Shown piece after piece: positions 57,162-64,000 of a stretch of DNA of 64,000 nt; within the stretch, counting starts at the first letter, position 1; the number at the start of each line of letters is the position of its first letter. The DNA comes from Psychrobacter cibarius (GTDB lineage: Bacteria > Pseudomonadota > Gammaproteobacteria > Pseudomonadales > Moraxellaceae): positions 2,728,001 to 2,792,000 of the forward strand of contig CP131612.1 of the NCBI GenBank assembly GCA_030686115.1, written 5' to 3'. A program made the position numbers and the translations under genes. The notes under the pieces are model-generated. The model was given only the letters and a program-made list of their open reading frames with translations. It did not search any database and was not told the origin of the DNA.

Positions 57162-59360
57162 ATGAGTCAAACCTTACCCAAACTCAGCCATCATTTAGTC
57201 GATGAGGCTCAATATAATTTACTGCGCTCAGTAGGTTACCTCACTGCTGCTGAACGCCGTGATATTATTGATGCCTGTGAGTTCGGTGATATTGCGCACA
57301 TCAAAGATAAGCGTAAATCAGGAGAGCCTTATATCACCCACCCGATTGCGGTGGCCGAGATACTGGCAGGTTTTCGTTTGGATCGAGATACGATTATTGC
57401 AGCGATTTTGCATGATACGGTCGAAGACACCGAGGTGAGCGATGAGCAGATTGAGCAGCGCTATGGCAAAATAGTGGCGAGACTGGTCGACGGTGTGACT
57501 AAGCTAAAGTCGTCCTCACACAATAAACAGCAAAACAAAGCAGCCACCTTTCATAAAATTTTGACAGCCACCCTTGCCGACCCACGTGTATTGATTATTA
57601 AACTTGCTGACCGCTTACATAATATGTCGACACTGGATGCAGTACGCCCCGAAAAACAACGCACCACAGCACAAGAAACGTTGGATTTTTATGTGCCGTT
57701 TGCGCGGCTAATGGGTCTTAATGATATTGCCGATTATATCGAGGTGCTCTGTTACCGTAACCTTGATTCTGACATGTACAACAAACTGTCTGACAAGCTA
57801 CTACAGCACGGGCTTGGGCGTAACTTTCAAAGAGAGGCCATCCATCGCTACTTGAGTATTGTCCTCAATAATTTGGGGTTGAATGGTCTGGTTAAAGTTT
57901 TAGACAATCGCGTGGTCATCTACCGTCAGTTTTTCCGCAATCGCGGTGAAATCAATGCTCTACTCCGTCATTATGCCTTTGAGATTGTCCTCGATAATGT
58001 CGAAGCCTGTGACAAGCTGGCCTATTACTTAATTAAAAAATACCAGATTGATGACTCTCATATCGCTGATAATATTCGTCGTCCGCTACCGGGTGGCAAT
58101 CAATCACTCACGCTTATCTATGAGCGCGATAACGATGTCGTCAAAGTGACGATTTTGACCAAGCAAATGCAAAGCGCAGCGCGGCTTGGTGTCATTGGTG
58201 CAGAGCATGCCTCAGACGTTAGCCAATCGGTTATCCAAGCCTCATTACGCAATATGAAAGACTTGGTCGATGAAGACAGCTTAGATGAAAATAGCCCAGA
58301 CTTTTCAGCGGCAGTCTCTACCATTAATGAGCTGATGGATTACCTACACTCCAGTAAAATCATCTGCTATAGTCCAAAGGGTCGCGCTTATGAGCTACCA
58401 CAAGGCGCAACCGCACTAGACTTTGCTTACGCTGTCGGACCGATGGTCGGCAATGTAGCCGTTGGCGCCAATATCGATGGCAAAAAAGCCAAACTTGGCA
58501 CAGTCGTTAAGAATGGGCAGCTGGTTGAAATAGAAGTCAATAGCCACTCAGAACCAAAAGCAGAATGGCTAGGATTTGTCGTGACCAATAAAGCGCGTGA
58601 AGAGATTTTGCGTTGGTTTAAAGACTTGTCTCCTGCTGATAAGCAACACCATGGTCAACAAGCCTTAGATCGGGCGCTAAAAACCTATCAAAAAAGTCTC
58701 GATGACTTAACCGATAGTGATTGGAAAAACCTCACTGAATGGCGTGGCTTGACCGAAAAATCCGAACTATTCGAGCAAATAAGCTCTGGTACGTTATTAC
58801 CACAGCTGGTGGTAACTCGCTTGTTTAGCGATGAAGTTAATGATTTACAAGCACAAGAACACAGCGATGATATGACCCAACCACAGCAGCTGATAGTCAA
58901 TGCGTCTGGGGTTGAGCTTGATTTTGCCAATTGTTGTCATCCTATTTATGGTGATCCTATCGTCGGTCACTTGTCCCGTCACGGTCTGGTGGTTCATCGA
59001 CACAAGTGCTTTTCACTTGACGATATTCGTAAAGACAATCCTTATCAGGTTATACAACTGCGCTGGCGTAATGACAAGGCCGTAAAACAAGGTGACGCTG
59101 GCGAGTATGACATAAAAAATACCGGAAAAATTCGCTTTCCAGCCTATTTAAAACTATCTATTGCCCTCAGCGACGAACAGATTACTGAAGTCATCTATCA
59201 TTTACGCCAACTAAATATAGGGGTAGAAAAAGTAGACGTGCGTAGTAGTGACACCATCATCCATATCATCGTTCGCAGTCGCAATCATCTAGCACAAGGC
59301 ATTCGCGAGCTACGCTCCTTGCTAGGTTTTCCAAACATCATCAGGCTGTATCAGCTGTAG
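57162..59360 (+). CDS. spoT: (p)ppGpp hydrolase SpoT/Rsh
   Basis: Controls the stringent alarmone. 732 residues. The HD hydrolase domain is intact: H60 in ITHPIAVAE, H84-D85 and E88-D89 in ILHDTVEDTEVS, and KLADRLHNMSTLDA. The synthetase half (about 225-350) is decayed: where active enzymes read GYQSLH this has GGNQSLT, and the surrounding residues diverge. A TGS domain (AYELPQGATALDFAYAVG) and a C-terminal ACT domain are present. This fits the hydrolase-only SpoT known from Acinetobacter. Neighbours rpoZ and ridA follow the usual order. Confidence 0.94.
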   Translation: MSQTLPKLSHHLVDEAQYNLLRSVGYLTAAERRDIIDACEFGDIAHIKDKRKSGEPYITHPIAVAEILAGFRLDRDTIIAAILHDTVEDTEVSDEQIEQRYGKIVARLVDGVTKLKSSSHNKQQNKAATFHKILTATLADPRVLIIKLADRLHNMSTLDAVRPEKQRTTAQETLDFYVPFARLMGLNDIADYIEVLCYRNLDSDMYNKLSDKLLQHGLGRNFQREAIHRYLSIVLNNLGLNGLVKVLDNRVVIYRQFFRNRGEINALLRHYAFEIVLDNVEACDKLAYYLIKKYQIDDSHIADNIRRPLPGGNQSLTLIYERDNDVVKVTILTKQMQSAARLGVIGAEHASDVSQSVIQASLRNMKDLVDEDSLDENSPDFSAAVSTINELMDYLHSSKIICYSPKGRAYELPQGATALDFAYAVGPMVGNVAVGANIDGKKAKLGTVVKNGQLVEIEVNSHSEPKAEWLGFVVTNKAREEILRWFKDLSPADKQHHGQQALDRALKTYQKSLDDLTDSDWKNLTEWRGLTEKSELFEQISSGTLLPQLVVTRLFSDEVNDLQAQEHSDDMTQPQQLIVNASGVELDFANCCHPIYGDPIVGHLSRHGLVVHRHKCFSLDDIRKDNPYQVIQLRWRNDKAVKQGDAGEYDIKNTGKIRFPAYLKLSIALSDEQITEVIYHLRQLNIGVEKVDVRSSDTIIHIIVRSRNHLAQGIRELRSLLGFPNIIRLYQL

Positions 59361-59610
59361 TGCTGGTAACAAGGTGTAGTGCGTATGGTGTAGTGCGCGT
59401 GATACATTGCCACCAACACCCACTCAATAGAACATTGAATAATGGATTTAGAAAATTTTAGAAAGACCTGAAATAATGATAAACTGTGTTTTTTGATTTT
59501 TAACAAATAAACATAGAGCGTGTCATCATTTGCACGGTGAAAACCAAAATGTAAATGATGAATAATGCGCCCTTACCTACTAAACCAGAAAAAGATAAAA
59601 AGGATATAAT

Positions 59611-59991
59611 ATGACTCGTCAAACCATTCAAACTGATAAAGCCCCTGCTGCCGTTGGTACTTATTCACAAGCCGTCAAAGTTGGTCACACCGTCTATATT
59701 TCAGGACAGTTGGGTTTTGACCCTGATACCATGGAATTAAAAGAAGGTTTTAAAGCACAGGCTGAGCAAGTGTTCGAAAACATCAAAGCCATCTGTGAAG
59801 CGGCTGGTGGCAGCTTAAATGACGTGGTTAAATTTAACGTGTCATTAACAGATTTGAGTGATTTTGCTGTTTTAAACGAAGTATTCGTTGCCAATTTGAG
59901 CGAGCCATATCCTGCTCGTGCAGCTGTCCAAGTAGCGGCGTTACCTAAAGGCGGTGTGGTCGAGATTGAGTCAATTTTATATATTGAGTAA
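59611..59991 (+). CDS. ridA: RidA family enamine/imine deaminase
   Basis: 126 residues. Clears reactive enamine/imine intermediates such as 2-aminoacrylate. The signature is APAAVGTYSQAVKVG near 11, ISGQLGFDP near 30, VKFNVSLTDLSDF near 72 and PARAAVQVAALPKGGVVEIE near 100, with the arginine that binds carboxylates. AGGATA lies before ATG 59611. The spoT-ridA-priA order is common in Gammaproteobacteria. Confidence 0.96.
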   Translation: MTRQTIQTDKAPAAVGTYSQAVKVGHTVYISGQLGFDPDTMELKEGFKAQAEQVFENIKAICEAAGGSLNDVVKFNVSLTDLSDFAVLNEVFVANLSEPYPARAAVQVAALPKGGVVEIESILYIE

Positions 59992-60092
59992 CTTAAGCCG
60001 TATCATCATGTATATGGTAAGGCTTAATACATAGACGTACTTAATTCTCAAGTCGTTACGTCAAAAAAGCCACTGCTAAAAGGTAAGGCCAG

Positions 60093-60124
60093 AGTAAGCC
60101 CAAATATCACTATTTGGGCTTACT
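60093..60124 (+). terminator. Hairpin after ridA, probable terminator
   Basis: Perfect 14-bp stem AGTAAGCCCAAATA/TATTTGGGCTTACT with loop TCAC. The T run after it is poor, so it may be a terminator or an mRNA-stabilising hairpin. Confidence 0.6.
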
Positions 60125-60154
60125 GCTATTATTCTTATCAATATTACGATCTAG

Positions 60155-60228
60155 TTATCTAAAAGCTGGTTATCTAAAGTCCATTTACCTAAAAACTGTT
60201 TATCCAAAAACCATTTACCTGAAAACTA
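60155..60228. repeat. 15-bp degenerate tandem repeat, five units, before priA
   Basis: Five consecutive units of about TTTAYCTAAAAACYR (TTATCTAAAAGCTGG, TTATCTAAAGTCCA, TTTACCTAAAAACTG, TTTATCCAAAAACCA, TTTACCTGAAAACTA) end 12 bp before the priA start and run up to its ribosome site. They look like a slippage array. Confidence 0.75.
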
Positions 60229-60240
60229 GGAACGCATTCT

Positions 60241-62529
60241 ATGTTGGTACAAGTTGCTCTACCCGTGCCCCTTTATCGGGTATTTGACTATAGCGTACCA
60301 GCAGATATCAACGCCTTATCAAGCCCTTCTTTACCTCATATTGGCTGCCGTGTCGAAGTATCCTTTGGTCGTCAAACTTTAATCGGTATCGTCGTCGCTC
60401 ATATTCCAGAAGCAAATAGCAGCGTGCCACTTAATAAGCTAAAACCTATCAATAAATGCTTGGATGCTGAGCCTATTTTAGAGACAAGTATGCTAAAGCT
60501 GGCACATTGGCTGGCGCGTTATTATCACTACCCGCTTGGTGACGTTTTAGCAGTCATGCTGCCAACTCTCGTTCGTCAAGGTAAGCCGCTGGATTTACTG
60601 ATTACCCATTGGCGAATTTTGCCACAGGTAAGCGACACTGACTTTCGTGCCAATGCCAAAAAACAAAAACAACAATTCGATATGCTTAAGCTGCATGGCG
60701 AGCGCGGCGCGAGTGAAGATGTTTTATTGCTAGAGGGCATGGAGAGGAGTTTTTTAAAGGCGCTCGAAGACAAAGGTTTAATCGAGCGCTATATTCAGCC
60801 CAAACAATCACCTGCGCCTGTTAAATTAGCAAAAATGCCCCTTGATCTTAATGACGAGCAACAACTCGCCGTTACCGCCATTATTGCGGCTCATGAAGCC
60901 AATCGCTACACGGGATTTTTATTAAATGGCATCACTGGTAGTGGCAAGACAGAAGTCTATCTGCAAGCGATGCAAGCCGTATTGGAAGCTGGCAAGCAGG
61001 TATTGATTTTGGTACCAGAGATTGGATTGACACCGCAAACGCGTGCGCGTTTCGCCAGTCGCTTTGCCGCTCACATTGTCCTGCTGCATTCTGGCATGAA
61101 CAATACCCATCGCCTGCACGGCTGGCAAGACTGCCGTACCGGTCACGCTCAAATCATCATCGGCACGCGCTCAGCGGTGCTATATCCTTTTGCAGATTTG
61201 GGCTTAATTGTCGTGGATGAAGCGCATGATGGCTCTTATAAGCAGCAAGATACCTTGCGCTATCATGCCGCCGATGTGGCACTTTATCGCGGACTTCAAG
61301 CTAACATCCCTGTCATATTGGGTACGGCGACGCCGTCTCTTGAGCATCTAAAACTGGTCGATGATGGCAAGCTGGTAGAGTGCCAATTGCAAACTCGCCC
61401 CGGTAATGCGAAGCTTGCCAGCATGCAGCTGATTGATGCGCGCCTGCAAAGTACTCATCAGCAAACAACGGACGACGGCGCGCGCTATGATACTGGGCTG
61501 ACCGATGCGCTTATTGGCGCCATACGGCAAACGCTAGAAGCGGGCGATCAAGTATTAATATTTTTAAACCGCCGCGGCTATGCGCCAGTTTTGCTCTGCG
61601 AAGCTTGCGGCTGGCAGGCAGATTGTCCGCGCTGCGACGCCCATTTAACCGTTCATTATAATAGCCAATCGCCATCTAATTCCTATTCAAGCAGCTCATA
61701 TTTAAAATGCCACCATTGCGATTGGCAAGCCTATATTCCAACAGTTTGCCCTGATTGTGGCAGTCAAAATTTGGATGCTAAAGGAATGGGCACGACAAGG
61801 CTCAGCGAAAACCTGCATGCGATTTTTGCCAATCCGCAAACCAGCAAAGAGTTGTACCCCATTATCCAAATCGATCGCGATACCACCAGGCGTAAAGACA
61901 GCTGGGAGCATATCTATCAGCGTATCAATGAAGGCAAGCCTGCCATCTTGGTTGGTACGCAGATGGTCGCCAAAGGTCATCATTTCCCCAATGTTACGCT
62001 TGTCTGCTTGCCCAATGCTGATCGTGGCTTTTTATCAGCCGACTTTCGCTCGCCGGAACATACTGCACAGCTCATGATTCAGGTCGCAGGACGTGCGGGT
62101 CGTGGTGATAAATCGGGGCGCGTACTCATTCAAACATTGCAACCTGACAATGAGCTGTTATTAAAACTGGTCAAAGATGGTTATTTATCATTCGCGCGTG
62201 AGCTACTGCAAGAGCGTAAAATGATGGGCTTGCCGCCGCACAGTCATGCTGCCCTGATACGCTGTGAAGGCAAAACCCTTGCTCCTACAACGCAGGCTCT
62301 TAAAGATGCGATTGCTATTTTGCCAAATGGGCATAGTCTTGCCGTCCTCGGTCCTATTGATGCACCAATGAGTAAAAAGAACAGCCGCTACCATGTGCAG
62401 TTGCTGCTGTTAGGAAAAAGTCGACAGCAATTACATCAGGTATTAAGCCAGTGGTGGCAGCCTGTACTTACTTTGCCAAGTGCCAAATATCTGAAGCTGA
62501 CCTTGGATATCGACCCTATTGGTTGGTAG
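60241..62529 (+). CDS. priA: Primosomal replication protein N' / helicase PriA
   Basis: Restarts stalled replication forks by loading the DnaB helicase. 762 residues against 732 in E. coli. DNA-binding N-terminus (LPVPLYRVFDYSVP), Walker A GITGSGKTEVYLQ near 229, DEAH near 325, and zinc-binding cysteines LCEACGWQADCPRC and CHHC...CPDCG near 450-510. Helicase motifs IQVAGRAGRGDKSG near 615. A normal ribosome site AGGAA is used. The tandem repeat lies just upstream. Confidence 0.96.
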   Translation: MLVQVALPVPLYRVFDYSVPADINALSSPSLPHIGCRVEVSFGRQTLIGIVVAHIPEANSSVPLNKLKPINKCLDAEPILETSMLKLAHWLARYYHYPLGDVLAVMLPTLVRQGKPLDLLITHWRILPQVSDTDFRANAKKQKQQFDMLKLHGERGASEDVLLLEGMERSFLKALEDKGLIERYIQPKQSPAPVKLAKMPLDLNDEQQLAVTAIIAAHEANRYTGFLLNGITGSGKTEVYLQAMQAVLEAGKQVLILVPEIGLTPQTRARFASRFAAHIVLLHSGMNNTHRLHGWQDCRTGHAQIIIGTRSAVLYPFADLGLIVVDEAHDGSYKQQDTLRYHAADVALYRGLQANIPVILGTATPSLEHLKLVDDGKLVECQLQTRPGNAKLASMQLIDARLQSTHQQTTDDGARYDTGLTDALIGAIRQTLEAGDQVLIFLNRRGYAPVLLCEACGWQADCPRCDAHLTVHYNSQSPSNSYSSSSYLKCHHCDWQAYIPTVCPDCGSQNLDAKGMGTTRLSENLHAIFANPQTSKELYPIIQIDRDTTRRKDSWEHIYQRINEGKPAILVGTQMVAKGHHFPNVTLVCLPNADRGFLSADFRSPEHTAQLMIQVAGRAGRGDKSGRVLIQTLQPDNELLLKLVKDGYLSFARELLQERKMMGLPPHSHAALIRCEGKTLAPTTQALKDAIAILPNGHSLAVLGPIDAPMSKKNSRYHVQLLLLGKSRQQLHQVLSQWWQPVLTLPSAKYLKLTLDIDPIGW

Positions 62530-62764
62530 CCGCCAGCTCCTAACTATCACTCTCTAAGCCCAATCACTCTTCTATAGCTCGCCGTCAATAAAGAGGGTTA
62601 TTCAAAATAGACAATTCATCGTTTACCGCCTAGATACAGCACGCCTTTATTAAATGTGCTAAATTCTTTGTATCTGTCTGGTTTGAGCATAGCAAGCACA
62701 GCTCCATAAGTCATCAAAGTTTATCAGCAGTCAAAATTTCTCTTCTATCATCCTGAGGGTTGTT

Positions 62765-63982
62765 ATGAATCACAATCACCCAAAACCTGGACACAATGAT
62801 CATTCTCATGAGAATGCTGCGGCTGATAACCATAAGCACGGTCAAAAGGATGCAGAAGGTCATTATACTAAAGACAGTTATACTGATGATAATCAAGACA
62901 ATCACGACCACGATAAACATCTAGAACAGACTGTCACTCCGCGCGATACCAAAGGCTATCAGCGTACCTTGTTGTTTAGCTTTATTATTATCACAGGCTA
63001 TATGTTTATTGAAGCCATCGGTGGCTGGCTGACTGGTAGTTTGGCGCTATTATCTGATGCAGGTCATATGCTCAGTGACGCCGTAGCACTTGGCGCGACG
63101 TTAATGGCATTTAAGATTGGTGAAAAAGCAGCCACTCACCAAAAGACCTTTGGTTACAAGCGCTTTGAGATTTTAGTTGCAACGGTCAATGGTGCAACGC
63201 TGGTTATTATTGCCATCATGATTTTTTATGAGGCGATTAAACGTTTCAATTCGCCGCCTGATATTGCGACCCAAGGTATGCTTATCGTTGCTACTATCGG
63301 TATGTTGGTCAATATTTTGGTCGCATGGCTGATGCATCGTAGCAGTCGCGGTAAAGATACCCATGGTCACAGTCATGCTGGTAGTTATAAAGATAGTCGC
63401 GAGGACACTCACGAAAACACTCAAGGAAAAAATGCCAGTAAAGAACCAGTCAACTTAAATATGCAAAGTGCTTACCTGCATGTATTAAGTGACCTAATGG
63501 GTTCAGTTGCCGCTATTGTTGCTGCACTTTTGATGATGAGCTTTGGCTGGGTTTGGGCAGATGCAGTAGCCTCTGTGATTGTGGCGATACTGATTTTATT
63601 TAGTGGTTACCGCGTCGTGCGGGATTCGGTACATATCCTAATGGAGGGCACGCCAGAGGGCATATCTTTAGTGAATGTCGAAGACAAACTGCTTGCCCAT
63701 CCACAAGTGCAAAAAGTCCATGATTTGCATGTTTGGAGTATCACCAGCGGTCTCAACGCTCTATCGTGTCACGTGGTCGTCAATGGCGAAATGAGTATTT
63801 ATGAATCCAGTATCCTGATTAGCAGTTTAGAGCAAAGCCTCCTTGAGCTCGGCATCCATCATGCGACCATTCAGGTAGAAAGCGCATCACATCCGCAGAC
63901 TGAGGCACATAGCGATGCGCTGGTCTGCGATATCTCAGAACAACAAACAGAGGGTAATAATCATATTGGTCACAATCATTAA
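62765..63982 (+). CDS. CDF family cation (zinc) efflux transporter
   Basis: 405 residues. Exports divalent metal, most likely zinc, in exchange for protons; CzcD/ZitB group. The first ~58 residues are His-rich (NHNHPKPGHNDHSHE, then DNHDHDKH). Six helices follow, with SDAGHMLSDAVALG near 98 and a matching HVLSDLMGSVA near 243; the HxxxD and DxxxD ligands bind the transport metal. A second His-rich loop (GHSHAG near 200) lies between helices IV and V. The C-terminal cytoplasmic domain starts near 300. Confidence 0.92.
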   Translation: MNHNHPKPGHNDHSHENAAADNHKHGQKDAEGHYTKDSYTDDNQDNHDHDKHLEQTVTPRDTKGYQRTLLFSFIIITGYMFIEAIGGWLTGSLALLSDAGHMLSDAVALGATLMAFKIGEKAATHQKTFGYKRFEILVATVNGATLVIIAIMIFYEAIKRFNSPPDIATQGMLIVATIGMLVNILVAWLMHRSSRGKDTHGHSHAGSYKDSREDTHENTQGKNASKEPVNLNMQSAYLHVLSDLMGSVAAIVAALLMMSFGWVWADAVASVIVAILILFSGYRVVRDSVHILMEGTPEGISLVNVEDKLLAHPQVQKVHDLHVWSITSGLNALSCHVVVNGEMSIYESSILISSLEQSLLELGIHHATIQVESASHPQTEAHSDALVCDISEQQTEGNNHIGHNH

Positions 63983-64000
63983 GCATGAGACATTGAAAAG

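Noticed and set aside
1..64000. CRISPR array, rRNA operon or tRNA genes
   Set aside because: No regularly spaced repeats and no cloverleaf-like sequences with the TTCGA arm were seen on reading through both strands; a dedicated RNA search would be decisive.

Overview
The window looks like a chromosome segment from a Psychrobacter-like bacterium (Moraxellaceae, Gammaproteobacteria). I infer this from the order ssb / YajR-type MFS transporter / divergent uvrA, from the style of UbiA, RsmJ, TsaB and Ffh, from a SpoT with a decayed synthetase half, and from AT-rich intergenic DNA with short dispersed repeats. No database was searched. All product names come from motif and family recognition.

Layout. 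(1) 1-2700 is the edge of a mobile island: two tandem tyrosine recombinase genes on the minus strand, the second running off the left end, next to the 3' end of ssb. (2) 2750-9540: ssb, a DUF3833 lipoprotein and the MFS transporter on minus, then uvrA on plus. A MITE-like 107-bp element lies between ssb and the lipoprotein gene. (3) 9540-13500 is a variable zone: a small lipoprotein with several inverted repeats in its upstream region, an AT-rich AbiH-type phage-defence gene, two related C-terminal gene remnants, and an M48 metalloprotease lipoprotein. (4) 13500-20140: a split YjjP/YjjB exporter, glutathione reductase, small lipoproteins, a GNAT acetyltransferase and a Rieske-fused reductase. 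(5) 20400-30450: truD, a diguanylate cyclase, a PHP phosphatase, yciB-yciI with a coiled-coil membrane protein, mnmC, and envelope proteins of unknown role. (6) 30570-39300: ubiA, rsmJ, uppP, tsaB, ffh, a YpjD-like membrane protein and purU. (7) 39500-48560: a large Ig-like repeat lipoprotein, rpmB-rpmG, small membrane proteins (one broken by an in-frame TAG), rpe, a DUF2805 protein, S-formylglutathione hydrolase, and a membrane-anchored C13/caspase-like peptidase. (8) 48900-63980: htpG, catalase, a TesB-like thioesterase, ispH, the gmk-rpoZ-spoT-ridA-priA series on plus, and a CDF zinc exporter.

Most of the window is core housekeeping DNA: DNA repair and replication (ssb, uvrA, priA), translation and tRNA modification (rpmB, rpmG, truD, mnmC, tsaB, rsmJ), isoprenoid and quinone synthesis (ispH, uppP, ubiA), stress response (htpG, catalase, glutathione reductase, spoT), and nucleotide and one-carbon metabolism (gmk, purU, rpe). 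The accessory signals are the recombinase pair at the left edge, the lone AbiH gene with gene debris around it, the C13 peptidase, the Ig-like surface protein, and several intergenic repeat families. I found no CRISPR array, no rRNA or tRNA gene, and no complete insertion sequence.
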